From positions 1 through 30,847 of the forward strand of contig CALAEY010000096.1 in NCBI GenBank assembly GCA_937891085.1: 30,847 nt of DNA, read 5' to 3'. The DNA is from an uncultured Prevotellaceae bacterium. Its GTDB lineage: Bacteria > Bacteroidota > Bacteroidia > Bacteroidales > Bacteroidaceae. Each line of letters opens with the position of its first letter. Position 1 is the first letter of the stretch. A program made the position numbers and the translations under genes. The notes below the pieces were generated by a model. That model was not told the origin of the DNA and did not search any database. It saw only the letters and a program-made list of their open reading frames with translations. Shown here piece after piece: positions 1 to 8,800 of the stretch.

Positions 1-214
1 GGGGCAACTTGCTGTTGTGCATCACAGTGTCTGCCGTCAACGTGGTCTCATGCCCACATTTGGAGCAACGCCAGCACTTGTTATGGCCGTCCCAATAGTT
101 CTTGTGGCAACCACACTTCTTGCAGACAATGCCAGACTTCTCACGTTGAGCCTTGAGATAAGACTCGCAGGAAGCCTCGTCGGGAAAACGCTGGGTAAAT
201 TCAAATAACTTCAT
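1..214 (-). CDS. IS1595-family transposase, N-terminal part (runs off the left edge)
   Basis: The minus strand reads from an ATG at 214 to the window edge without a stop, giving 71 residues that start MKLFEFTQRFPDEASC. The segment carries a zinc ribbon: Cys31-x2-Cys34 and Cys36, then Cys47, Cys50 and Cys53, followed by the GHETTLTADTVMH stretch typical of the N-terminal zinc-binding domain of IS1595/ISXO2-type transposases. In that family this domain precedes a DDE-type catalytic domain, which would lie outside the window. No frameshift is visible in the part seen. The gene points away from the broken radical SAM gene at 271-543, so its upstream flank is the end of the element that abuts that gene. 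Family assignment rests on recognition of the N-terminus alone. Confidence 0.8.
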   Translation of the reverse strand, partial: MKLFEFTQRFPDEASCESYLKAQREKSGIVCKKCGCHKNYWDGHNKCWRCSKCGHETTLTADTVMHNSKLP

Positions 215-270
215 CTTGCAGTGGAATTTCAAACTTGGTGCAAAGGTAAGCATTTCATAGGATTCAGCCC
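1..270 (-). mobile_element. IS1595-type insertion sequence, one end only
   Basis: The transposase start at 214 is followed outward by about 56 noncoding bases. The outer boundary is placed near 270 because the minus strand there begins GGGCTGAATCC, a G-rich start reminiscent of IS1595-type ends, and because the adjoining sequence can be read as radical SAM coding sequence down to about 271. Neither the second terminal repeat nor a target-site duplication can be seen, since the other end lies outside the window. The exact boundary is an inference. Confidence 0.5.
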
Positions 271-543
271 AATTTTTGGTCGGCTAATTGCGGATAATCA
301 TTCTTTATATTGCCCTTCGAAAAACGCCTTGCCCCGTTCCAGCTGCTCGGTGATAGTGAGTCCTGGCTTTCCATAGGAGGGATGGAACGATCGGTTCACG
401 CAATAGAGACACCCTCCCCTGCCCCGCGTACCATCACGATTGGGACAGGTGAAACCACCGTCAACTGGCAGTTTCTGGACTTTATACGGAAAATGTCCAG
501 CCAGCAGATCGGCATATTTACGATAGAGTGCCTGTTCGTTCAT
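271..543 (-). pseudogene. Truncated YhcC/TIGR01212-type radical SAM protein gene
   Basis: Starting at the ATG at 543, the product (MNEQALYRKYADLLAGHFPYK...) contains KLPVDGGFTCPNRDG followed by RGRGGCLYC. This matches the N-terminus and first cluster-binding cysteines of the YhcC-like radical SAM family, whose members are usually around 300 residues. The frame stops at 298 after 81 codons. In the next frame the minus strand continues as NDYPQLADQK, which resembles the family's segment just before the conserved AYFQ motif, down to about 271 where the insertion sequence seems to start. The gene therefore appears both frameshifted near 298-304 and cut by the element. An earlier ATG at 558 is less likely because the MNEQ start fits the family. 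A TATCTTTG box just upstream on the minus strand could be its -7 element. Confidence 0.75.
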
Positions 544-655
544 GCTGCAAAGATACAAAAAATCATCAAAGCGGTCGAAACCGACTCCCTAACTGGAGAA
601 AAAAAGAGGCCACCAAGCGACATCTGGGAAATGGCTTCACAAGATACAGGAAAAC

Positions 656-688
656 TATTGCAATCTGAGAAGAAATGTATTATCTTTG
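656..688 (+). promoter_or_regulatory. Candidate Bacteroidetes promoter for the DPP IV gene
   Basis: TATTG at 656-660 is followed by 20 bases and then TATCTTTG at 681-688. This fits the Bacteroidetes housekeeping pattern TTTG, about 19 bases, TAnnTTTG, with a weak -33 box. Transcription would start about 15 bases before the ATG at 710. Confidence 0.6.
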
Positions 689-709
689 CATCATTATAAT
701 TAAAAGAAC

Positions 710-2935
710 ATGCGTATGAAAAGATTTACATTGATAATGCTTTGTGCCCTCTGTACACTGGCACTGGCTGCCCAAGGCAAGAAGGAAGTTCAGTTCAGCG
801 ACGTGATGCGCGGTACGTTCAGCGCACGAGGCATCAGTGGCATGACACCTATCCCTGGCGACGGAGAACACTTCACGCAGATGACGCGCGAAGGCCAAGT
901 GGTGAAGTATAGCTACAAGACGGGCGAGCAGGTGGAAGTGCTCTTCGATGTGAAGACCGCACGCGACTGCCCTTTCGAGCAGTTCGACAGCTACCAGTTC
1001 TCTCCAGATGGCAACTACCTGCTCATCGCTACGGAGAGCCAGAGCATCTACCGTCGCTCTTTCACAGCTGTATACTACCTCTACAGCCTAAAGCGCAACA
1101 CTAACGGACAGATACGCAATGCCGTAGAACGCCTGAGCGACGGCGGTCCGCAGCAGAGCCCTGTGTTCTCTCCAGACGGCACGATGGTGGCCTTCGTACG
1201 CGACAACAATATCTTCTTGGTGAAACTGCTCTATGGCAACAGCGAGAGCCAAGTGACAACCGACGGCAAGCGCAATGAGATCATCAACGGCATACCCGAC
1301 TGGGTGTATGAAGAGGAGTTCAGCACAAACCGCTCCTTGGAGTTCAGTGCCGACAGCGAGATGCTGGCTTATATCAAATATGACGAGAGTGAGGTGAAAC
1401 AATATGAGTTCCCACTCTTTGCAGGCCTGGCACCGCACTACGATGATTTGGAGAAATACCCCAGCAGCTACGTCTACAAGTATCCTAAGACGGGCGAAAC
1501 CAACTCTAAGGTGAGTGTGCATACCTTCGACATCAAGTCGAGAGTGACGCGCAAGGTTGACGTACCTATCAGCGAAGACAGCTACATCCCTCGCATCCGC
1601 TTCACCAAGCAGGCCGACCAGCTGGCCATCATGACTCTGAACCGCCAGCAGAACCAGTTCGACCTCTACATGGCCAATCCTCGCAGCACCAACTGCCGAC
1701 TGATACTCCGTGATGAGACTGACACTTACATCAAGGAAGATATTTTCGACAACATTCAGTTCTTCGACGATGGATTCACTTTCATGAGCGAGCGCAGCGG
1801 CTTCAACCACCTCTATTGGTACGGCCTCAACGGCGAACTGCAGAAACAGATCACCGACGGTCAGTTTGAAGTGACCAACCTCCTGGGATATGCTCCACAA
1901 GAAGGAGCTTTCTACTTCCAAAGCAACGAAGGCAGTCCACTGCGCAAGGCCATCTACAAGGTGGACAAAAAGGGCAAGAAGACACGCCTCACCCCTCGTG
2001 AAGGCACCAACAACGCCACGTTCAGTAGCGACATGAAATACTTCGTGAATCGCTTCAGCAACCTTGACACCCCGACCATCATCACCGTGCATGACAATAA
2101 CGGCAAGCAGCTGCGTACACTGGTGGACAACCATGAACTGGCTGAGCGACTGAAGGAGTACAACCTGCCGACGAAGGAATTCTTCACCTTTACCACGCAA
2201 CGTGGCGATGAGCTGAATGGCTGGATCATGAAACCTGCCGACTTCAATGCTTCACGCAAGTATCCTGTACTGATGTTCCAATACAGCGGTCCGGGGTCTC
2301 AGGAGGTGCTCGACAGCTATGGCATCAGCTGGGAGAACTACATGGCTACACAGGGCTTCATCGTGGCTTGCGTTGACGGCCGAGGCACTGGCGGCCGAGG
2401 TGCAGCCTTCGAGAAGTGCACTTACATGCAACTGGGCGTGAAGGAAGCACAAGACCAGGTGGCAGCTGCCCAATATCTGGGTTCACTGCCCTACGTAGAC
2501 AAAGACAACATCGGCATCTGGGGATGGAGCTTCGGTGGCTACATGACGCTGATGGCCATGAGTGAGGGAACGCCAGTTTTCAAGGCTGGAGCAGCAGTGG
2601 CACCTGTGACCGACTGGAACTACTACGACACAGTCTATGGCGAGCGTTTCATGCGCACACCGCAGCAAAACCACGACGGCTATCTGGCAGCCTCCTGCCT
2701 GGAGCGGGCCGACAAGCTGAACGGCCGTCTGCTGCTGGTACACGGCATGGCCGATGACAACGTGCACTTCCAGAACTCAGCCGAATATGCAGAAAAATTG
2801 GTACAGGTAGGCAAGCAGTTCGAGATGCAGATCTATACCAATCGCAACCACAGCATAGCCGGCGGCAATACACGAAATCACCTCTATACCCGACTGACGG
2901 AATTCTTTAAACGAGAGCTGAATGGAACACGCTAA
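710..2935 (+). CDS. Dipeptidyl peptidase IV (prolyl oligopeptidase family S9)
   Basis: The 741-residue product is a secreted or periplasmic serine exopeptidase that removes X-Pro or X-Ala dipeptides from peptide N-termini. It has an N-terminal signal peptide (MKRFTLIMLCALCTLALAAQG), a beta-propeller region over roughly residues 50-470 and a C-terminal alpha/beta hydrolase. DWVYEEE at 197-203 is the double-glutamate motif that binds the substrate amino terminus and separates DPP IV from other S9 enzymes. The nucleophile is Ser607 in GWSFGG, the acid lies in HGMADDN (678-684), and the base is His714 in NRNHS. Length and all catalytic parts look complete. Two ATGs (710 and 716) are possible; either leaves the signal peptide intact. 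Its last 14 bases overlap lipA, so the two are probably co-transcribed. In asaccharolytic or gut Bacteroidales such enzymes serve peptide nutrition. Confidence 0.93.
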   Translation: MRMKRFTLIMLCALCTLALAAQGKKEVQFSDVMRGTFSARGISGMTPIPGDGEHFTQMTREGQVVKYSYKTGEQVEVLFDVKTARDCPFEQFDSYQFSPDGNYLLIATESQSIYRRSFTAVYYLYSLKRNTNGQIRNAVERLSDGGPQQSPVFSPDGTMVAFVRDNNIFLVKLLYGNSESQVTTDGKRNEIINGIPDWVYEEEFSTNRSLEFSADSEMLAYIKYDESEVKQYEFPLFAGLAPHYDDLEKYPSSYVYKYPKTGETNSKVSVHTFDIKSRVTRKVDVPISEDSYIPRIRFTKQADQLAIMTLNRQQNQFDLYMANPRSTNCRLILRDETDTYIKEDIFDNIQFFDDGFTFMSERSGFNHLYWYGLNGELQKQITDGQFEVTNLLGYAPQEGAFYFQSNEGSPLRKAIYKVDKKGKKTRLTPREGTNNATFSSDMKYFVNRFSNLDTPTIITVHDNNGKQLRTLVDNHELAERLKEYNLPTKEFFTFTTQRGDELNGWIMKPADFNASRKYPVLMFQYSGPGSQEVLDSYGISWENYMATQGFIVACVDGRGTGGRGAAFEKCTYMQLGVKEAQDQVAAAQYLGSLPYVDKDNIGIWGWSFGGYMTLMAMSEGTPVFKAGAAVAPVTDWNYYDTVYGERFMRTPQQNHDGYLAASCLERADKLNGRLLLVHGMADDNVHFQNSAEYAEKLVQVGKQFEMQIYTNRNHSIAGGNTRNHLYTRLTEFFKRELNGTR

Positions 2936-3797
2936 GAAGCCCGACTGGCTGAAAGTGAGCATTGGCGCCAATGCCAACTATGCCGAGACAAAACGCATTG
3001 TAGACACACACCATCTGCATACCATCTGCAGCAGCGGCCGCTGCCCTAACATGGGCGAATGCTGGGGAAAGGGGACTGCCACCTTCATGATAGGCGGAAA
3101 TATCTGTACCCGTGCCTGCAAGTTCTGCAACACCCGCAGCGGACGGCCCCTGCCACTGGACACAGAGGAACCCATGCACGTGGCCCGTAGCATAGAGCTT
3201 ATGAAACTCAAGCATACGGTCATCACCTCTGTGGATAGGGACGATCTGCCCGACTTCGGAGCAGCGCACTGGGTGCAGACCATCAAGACGGTGAAGGAAG
3301 TGAATCCGCAAACCACACTTGAGGTACTTATTCCCGACTTTCAGGGACGTGAGGAGTTGATAGGACAAGTGGCAGAAACGCAACCCAACATCATCTCACA
3401 CAATATGGAGACGGTGCGCCGCCTCACTCCCGTGGTGCGCAGCGTGGCTACCTACGACCGTAGCCTCAAGGTGATTGAAGCGTTACAGCGTTACAGCGTT
3501 ACAGCCAAAAGTGGCATCATGGTAGGACTGGGCGAAACACCGCAGGAAGTCGAGGAAGTAATGGACGACCTGCTTGCAGTGGGCTGCAAGATTCTCACTA
3601 TCGGGCAGTACCTTCAACCAACCCACAAGCACTATCCCGTGCAGGAATATATCACCCCAGAGCAATTCGCAGTTTATCGGGAAATCGGGCTGAAGAAAGG
3701 ATTCCAGCAAGTGGAGAGCGGTCCGCTGGTAAGATCGTCCTACCATGCCGAAAAGCACGTCAGAGGTATTGCATCAGCACATCCCACACAGCAATGA
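2922..3797 (+). CDS. lipA: Lipoyl synthase
   Basis: This radical SAM enzyme inserts two sulfur atoms into protein-bound octanoyl groups to form lipoyl cofactor for 2-oxoacid dehydrogenases and the glycine cleavage system. The 291-residue product has both expected iron-sulfur sites. The auxiliary cluster is C36-x4-C41-x5-C47 (CSSGRCPNMGEC), and the radical SAM cluster is C62-x3-C66-x2-C69 (CTRACKFC). The C-terminal RSSYHAE motif, which supplies the serine ligand of the auxiliary cluster, is also present. Length is normal. The ATG lies 14 bases inside the DPP IV gene, suggesting translational coupling. A perfect three-unit 8-bp repeat is embedded in frame at 3481-3504, encoding LQRYSVTA just before KSGIMVGLGE. 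The 3' end overlaps the convergent PAQR gene by 38 bases. Confidence 0.96.
   Translation: MEHAKKPDWLKVSIGANANYAETKRIVDTHHLHTICSSGRCPNMGECWGKGTATFMIGGNICTRACKFCNTRSGRPLPLDTEEPMHVARSIELMKLKHTVITSVDRDDLPDFGAAHWVQTIKTVKEVNPQTTLEVLIPDFQGREELIGQVAETQPNIISHNMETVRRLTPVVRSVATYDRSLKVIEALQRYSVTAKSGIMVGLGETPQEVEEVMDDLLAVGCKILTIGQYLQPTHKHYPVQEYITPEQFAVYREIGLKKGFQQVESGPLVRSSYHAEKHVRGIASAHPTQQ
3481..3504 (+). repeat. Three tandem copies of the octamer CGTTACAG inside lipA
   Basis: CGTTACAG is repeated three times without a mismatch. The 24-bp tract stays in frame and encodes eight residues before the conserved KSGIM segment. One more octamer would shift the frame. A related, imperfect pair of units occurs at 4419-4434. 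Confidence 0.9.
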
Positions 3798-4407
3798 GGT
3801 GACACACCGACCCCATGAGGACGAAGAAGTGGAACACCGTGTGCATGTAACGACGCTTGCGTAGGCTGTAGAACAAAGCACCCGTTATATAGCACACCCC
3901 TTCAGCGATGATCCATGCAATGGCAGCCGTAGAAACACTGTCCATCAGCGGCTTGAATGCCACTAGCACAGAGAGGCCCATGCCCACAAAGCAGACGGTT
4001 TCCAGATGGCTGTGCTCCCTTAGACGGGCAAAGCTCATCACCGTGCCCACGATGGCACAGAGCCATATAAAGATAAAGATGCCCCAGCCCCAGTAGCCCT
4101 GCTCACGTAGTGCCACCAGCGTGATGGGAGAATAAGAACCAGCAATGTGCCAATATATAGCTGCATGATCCCACTTACGCAAGTGTTCTTTCCACTTGCC
4201 GACAGGCAAGGCATGGTAGGTCACAGAGGCGATGTAGGACATCAACATGCCAAAGAGGTAGAGAATCACTCCCGCCGATGCCCAGCCATCATGCTCCGCA
4301 AAGCACCAGTACAGGAAAATGATGCCAAACACCACCCCCAGCACGATGCCCCCCACGTGCGACCATGAGTTCCAAATTTCTTCCTTATGTGTATATCTCT
4401 TCACCAT
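3760..4407 (-). CDS. PAQR/hemolysin III family integral membrane protein
   Basis: The 215-residue product has seven predicted hydrophobic segments and the layout of the hemolysin III (YqfA/TrhA-like) branch of the PAQR family. Family landmarks are the first segment after SWSHVGG, the SVTYHALP stretch after the second segment, DHAAIYWHIAGSYSP in the middle, and HTVFHFFVLMGSVCHL in the last segment. The Ser, His and Asp residues in these motifs form the presumed metal site in the membrane. Despite the family name, haemolysis is not established for most members; roles in membrane lipid or energy homeostasis have been proposed. It lies 13 bases downstream of the phosphatase gene on the same strand and probably shares its transcript. 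Its 3' end overlaps lipA. Confidence 0.88.
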   Translation of the reverse strand: MVKRYTHKEEIWNSWSHVGGIVLGVVFGIIFLYWCFAEHDGWASAGVILYLFGMLMSYIASVTYHALPVGKWKEHLRKWDHAAIYWHIAGSYSPITLVALREQGYWGWGIFIFIWLCAIVGTVMSFARLREHSHLETVCFVGMGLSVLVAFKPLMDSVSTAAIAWIIAEGVCYITGALFYSLRKRRYMHTVFHFFVLMGSVCHLIAVWDVLMQYL

Positions 4408-4420
4408 AGCATCAAAAGCG

Positions 4421-5089
4421 TTACAGCGTGACAGGCAAAATTAGAGGGATGATCTCTGCCGCCTCATCTACGATGTGCTGCGGAGCGAATGTATCCAGTT
4501 CGGTACGCGGACGGAAGCCCCAAGTCACCCCACACGTCTCCACTCCCGCATTAGCACCCGTTTGCATATCCACCCCAGAATCACCCACATAAAGCACTTC
4601 TGCAGGCTCTACGCCCGCCAACTCGATAATCTCATGCAGTACAGCAGGATCAGGTTTAATAGGTTTTGCTTCCCGCTGACCAAGCACCGCCACGAAAGGA
4701 ATATCTGGGAAGAAATGACGGATAATCTTTGTAGTGGCTTCCTGATACTTGTTGGATGCCACAGCCATCTTCACCCCTTTCTCATTCAGAAGATGAAGCA
4801 AATCTTCCATCCCAGCATAAGGACGGCTCAAGTCGGTATTGTGCACGTTATAATAAGGGATGAACTCCCTGCGCACACGGAGCACATTCTCCTCAGTCTT
4901 TTCCCCTTCGGGCAGGGAGCGCTCGAGAAGCTTGTTGATGCCATTCCCCACCCTGAACTTATAGGAACCCTCCTCATGAGTAGGATAACCAAGTGCGTGC
5001 AGGGCATGATTGGTGCTCTGCGCCAAGTCGGCAATGGTATTTATCAACGTACCGTCTAAATCGAATATGACCAGTTTTTTCATTTTCAT
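4421..5089 (-). CDS. HAD-family phosphatase, phosphoglycolate phosphatase (Gph)-like
   Basis: The 222-residue product belongs to the haloacid dehalogenase superfamily with a helical cap. It has the nucleophile motif DLDGTL (Asp10 and Asp12), motif II Ser in VASNK, the lysine of motif III in KPIKPDP, and motif IV GDSGVD with Asp170 and Asp174 for magnesium. The overall pattern is closest to phosphoglycolate phosphatase, which clears 2-phosphoglycolate formed for example during DNA repair. Related pyrophosphatases and sugar phosphatases look alike, so the substrate is inferred. The start at 5089 is favoured over the ATG two codons later because GGAG lies a few bases upstream. A TATCTTTG box on this strand at 5115-5108 is the likely -7 element, divergent from the promoter of the methylase gene. 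The C-terminal codons include imperfect copies of the octamer seen in lipA. Confidence 0.85.
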   Translation of the reverse strand: MKMKKLVIFDLDGTLINTIADLAQSTNHALHALGYPTHEEGSYKFRVGNGINKLLERSLPEGEKTEENVLRVRREFIPYYNVHNTDLSRPYAGMEDLLHLLNEKGVKMAVASNKYQEATTKIIRHFFPDIPFVAVLGQREAKPIKPDPAVLHEIIELAGVEPAEVLYVGDSGVDMQTGANAGVETCGVTWGFRPRTELDTFAPQHIVDEAAEIIPLILPVTL

Positions 5090-5097
5090 CGCTCCGT

Positions 5098-5128
5098 TTT
5101 GTCGTTACAAAGATAAACACTATATTTG
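5098..5128 (+). promoter_or_regulatory. Canonical Bacteroidetes promoter of the RsmI-like methylase gene
   Basis: TTTG at 5098-5101, exactly 19 bases, then TATATTTG at 5121-5128 match the -33 and -7 boxes of the primary Bacteroidetes sigma factor. The start codon at 5143 lies 15 bases after the -7 box, so the leader would be very short. Confidence 0.8.
5108..5115 (-). promoter_or_regulatory. -7 box of the divergent promoter for the Gph-like gene
   Basis: The minus strand reads TATCTTTG here, 19 bases before the ATG at 5089. It lies inside the spacer of the plus-strand promoter, so the two promoters overlap and RNA polymerase could occupy only one at a time. No good -33 box is visible for this strand. 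Confidence 0.5.
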
Positions 5129-5142
5129 CAAAAACAAAATTT

Positions 5143-5844
5143 ATGGCTGCACTATACCTGATACCTGTCTTGCTTGGCGACACTTCCGTTGAGAGAGTCT
5201 TACCTGCCTACAACAAGGAGGTGATTCTTCCCATCAGACATTTCATTGTAGAAGACGTGCGCTCTGCCCGCCGATTCCTGAAGAGGGTTGAAAAAGACTT
5301 TGACATAGATGCCTGTACGTTCTACCCGCTCAACAAGCACACTCCTACAGAGGACATCGCCAGCTACCTGAGACCACTGGAAGCAGGAGAATCCATGGGT
5401 GTCATCTCCGAGGCTGGATGCCCAGCCGTGGCCGATCCTGGGGCAGACGTAGTGGCCATTGCCCAGCGTAAAGGATTGCAGGTAGTACCATTGGTCGGTC
5501 CGTCGAGCATCATCCTCTCCGTGATGGGATCTGGATTCAACGGCCAGAGTTTCGCCTTCAACGGCTACCTACCCATAGAAGCACCTGAAAGAGCCAAGAA
5601 ACTGAAAACATTGGAACAAAGGGTATACAATGAACACCAGACGCAGCTATTCATTGAAACGCCTTACCGAAACAACAAGTTGGTGGATGACATCTTGGCC
5701 AACTGCCGTCCACAGACGAAACTCTGCATCGCAGCCAACATCACCTGCGAGGGAGAGTATATCAAGACCAAGACTCTGAAAGAATGGAAAGGCCATGTGC
5801 CAGATCTCTCGAGACAACCCTGTATCTTCCTGATCTACAAATGA
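5143..5844 (+). CDS. SAM-dependent methyltransferase, tetrapyrrole methylase/RsmI-like family
   Basis: The 233-residue product has the fold markers of the RsmI branch of the tetrapyrrole methylase superfamily: an N-terminal strand (ALYLIPVLLGD), the VISEAGCPAVADPGAD loop corresponding to the SAM-binding motif around GxPxISDPG, and LVGPSSIILSVMGSGF. RsmI 2'-O-methylates C1402 of 16S rRNA. This protein differs from standard RsmI in the start (no GTPIGN-type motif) and resembles a second RsmI-like paralogue found in Bacteroidales, so its RNA or other substrate is not certain. It has its own strong promoter. The stop codon overlaps the end of the convergent helicase gene by ten bases. Confidence 0.82.
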   Translation: MAALYLIPVLLGDTSVERVLPAYNKEVILPIRHFIVEDVRSARRFLKRVEKDFDIDACTFYPLNKHTPTEDIASYLRPLEAGESMGVISEAGCPAVADPGADVVAIAQRKGLQVVPLVGPSSIILSVMGSGFNGQSFAFNGYLPIEAPERAKKLKTLEQRVYNEHQTQLFIETPYRNNKLVDDILANCRPQTKLCIAANITCEGEYIKTKTLKEWKGHVPDLSRQPCIFLIYK

Positions 5845-8800
5845 CTGCCTGCCCACTCCATCAGTTGGGAGTAGATAGGACTATGCCCTAAGATTTCTGG
5901 GACACCCGTGATGAAAAGCTGCCTACGGGCACGCGTCAAAGCCACATTCAGCTTGCGGTCTATCTGCACACCATGGTCCTCAGTAAGACAGGCCAACTGG
6001 TCTACCTGCCGCATTCGATTCATGCAACACGAATAGATGATGACATCGCGCTCACTACCTTGATAGCGCTCTACGGTATCTACCGTGATGTGCAGCACAT
6101 CAGCGATCCCAAGCGCAGCCAACTCCTGCCTAATCAGGGCTATCTGACTGCGGTAGGGGGTAATGATGCCAAGCGTCTGTAAGGGATCAAACTCCGACTG
6201 TATGGTATATTGCTTATAGACAGCACGAGCCAGACGCGCCACCAATGCTGCTTCCGAATGGTTGCGTTTACAGGATTGCAGAGGCGGTTCTGCTACCGAA
6301 GGAAGGAAAACCACACGCCTATCAAGCACCCATGCCATGTCTATACCCTGCAAACCAGGCGCTACTGTCAAGACATCTTGCTGATGCGGCAGGCCCACTG
6401 GTTCCAACTTGCTTTCATAGAAAGCCCTATTGGCAAAATCGGAGACTTGCCCATGCATACGCCCCTGCTTGCAGAGCATGTCGAAACAATACTCGTCGGA
6501 CGCACCTCTATATAATCGTTCAAAAAGCGAATCCTTCAAATTGAAGAGCCCTATGGCTTGCAAGGCAGGATCAGTCACAGCAGAAGATGCACTGTCTTGC
6601 TGCACTACAGCAGGAAGTTGCTTATGGTCACCTATCAGCACGAACTTCCCTATCGCCTCCCTACCATCAGGCCTTCTGGCACATAACAAACCCAGCAACT
6701 GAGGTTCCAGAATCTGCGTAGCCTCGTCGATGAGGGTCACATCAAACTGCTTCAGATGGAAAATCTCCGTTTTGGAAGAAAGGGTAGAAACCGTGCCTAC
6801 GAAAATGCGACAGCACTCCAAGCGGTTCTTCACTTCCTTACGTCTATTCAGCCCGTCGAGGACATTCTCAAAAAGATGCGGACGATAAGCCTCCTCGCAG
6901 GTAAGCTCACTTCCAATGCGGATATAGTCGGGCAGCGGACTGATATGCTCCAGCATCTTACAGATTTCATCTACAGCCCTGTTGGTATAGGAAAGCAGCA
7001 AGATAGTTTTTCCCTCGCGATGGAAATCTTCTACCATGGTACGTAAGGCCTTGGAAGTCTTACCAGTACCAGGAGGACCTATCAGCATGAAATAGTCACG
7101 GGCCGCCTGAGCCTTGAGTGAAATACGCTTGAAATCGTCTGTCGCTGCCGCAATCTGTGCCTCAAGTGCTTCATCGTGTCGAGGTGCCGACTGTCCCAAG
7201 AGCAAGGAACGCCGCTCCTTACTGGCAGAAAGGAAAGCTGCCAATCCCTTGAACATCATCGTGAAAGACGTATCCATGTAGTCGCGTTCTATGGCATAAA
7301 GACTGGAGGCAGGGAGTACCTTCGGATTTCGCTGTGGCATACGCAACCTTATGGTCAGCAGGTCATCACTGAAATCCTCCAGATTCCCTTTGAAGACCTG
7401 CTGGCAGGTGACATTATCCGTCGGTACATTTCTCTGGTAAAGCACTACGGAATCCCCCTGACGGAAGTTGGGTAAAGCATCTGTTCCTGCCGCTTGCTTT
7501 TTTCGCAGCCGTACAAAGGGCTTCTGCTCTGAAGCGCTTTGGTTTTCTATGAGTTCCAAGTCGCACACTATCTCTCCCGCTTCCTCTTTCTCTTCCAGTG
7601 TAGAGAGCCAGAGGGAGGCCGCGCCCCGCTGCATATCATAGAGCGAGCCTCCAGCCTTGGAGGTATAGAGTTCTTTGGTGATAAACAGGTAAAGCGTATA
7701 GAAATAGGAGCGCTCCAAATCGGACAGAGCAGTCAGTCTCTCCTGCAACCAGGAGGTCTGCGGAAGTAGGTATTGCTTCCAGAAATTCTCACCAACTTCA
7801 TTCTGGCGCAGCTCTTCTGGATTCACCTTTGCCAAGCACTGCGCTGTGTATGCCACATCGTGCTTCTGCTGAATGGTATATTCCGTAGCTACAATCTGAT
7901 TTCGCAGATTGATCACTCTGCGCAGCAATGCCCATGACGGACGTGCTGGATACAGATAGGGATAGCGCGAATACAGCAAGTATGCCCTGGTTTGATAGTG
8001 GCTCTTGCCCATGGAATACTCCAATACAGCTTGGTATAGCTGCATCTGTACTTGATGATTCTCTTTCAGCAGGATCTTTCCCCGAACCTTATATTCCTCG
8101 GCCTTACCAGATTTCATCTCAATGAAGGCATTCATGTCACGCTGCATGTAATCCAAGCGTCCTTGTAAGCCCAAGGCCTCACAGATAAAACTCGGTTCCA
8201 ACACGGCATCAGCCTTTTGCAACTGATAGCCCTCGGCCAGGAAGGTATGCTCCACAATCTGCTGAATATTCAGGAACTGCAGCTTGCACTGTGTAAAGAA
8301 GTCCTTTTCTTTGGCGGCATCATTCAGTTCCTCACAAGTCACTAACTCTAACGGATACTTTCGGAAAGCTTTACGCATGCACGTTTGAAAGTCTGGGGCT
8401 TCCTTGGCATAAATCCACTCATCCAAAAACAGATTGGCTATATCACCCAAGAGCATAGACGATGTTTTCTCGCGCAGCGAAAGCCGAGACATGAGGTAGT
8501 TGGCCGGATGGTGACCATACTCCTTAAAGCACTCTGCCAAAGCACTGATATCCAGCAAATAGTCGGGCTCAAGCACTATAACACCTGGCGTAAGGACACC
8601 ATCGGCATCTATACCGACATCCAATAGGTTAAGTATCGCCAAAGGCCAAAGCAACGGAACAGTTTCCTCAAACTCGGCATTGACATCGTCTATTCCATAG
8701 CGCACGCGCAGCAAAGCCTCCTGTGGCGCATCAAGCGACTGCACATACAGGAATTGTTCATCCTTATGCGAATAGGACACGCGCATACGCGTCACTGTGC

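Noticed and set aside
12..208. A plus-strand open frame at the left edge
   Set aside because: It is antisense to a clear transposase zinc ribbon on the minus strand.
1088..2200. A 370-codon open frame on the minus strand opposite the DPP IV gene
   Set aside because: It mirrors the codon bias of the real gene. No domain, start signal or conserved motif is visible.
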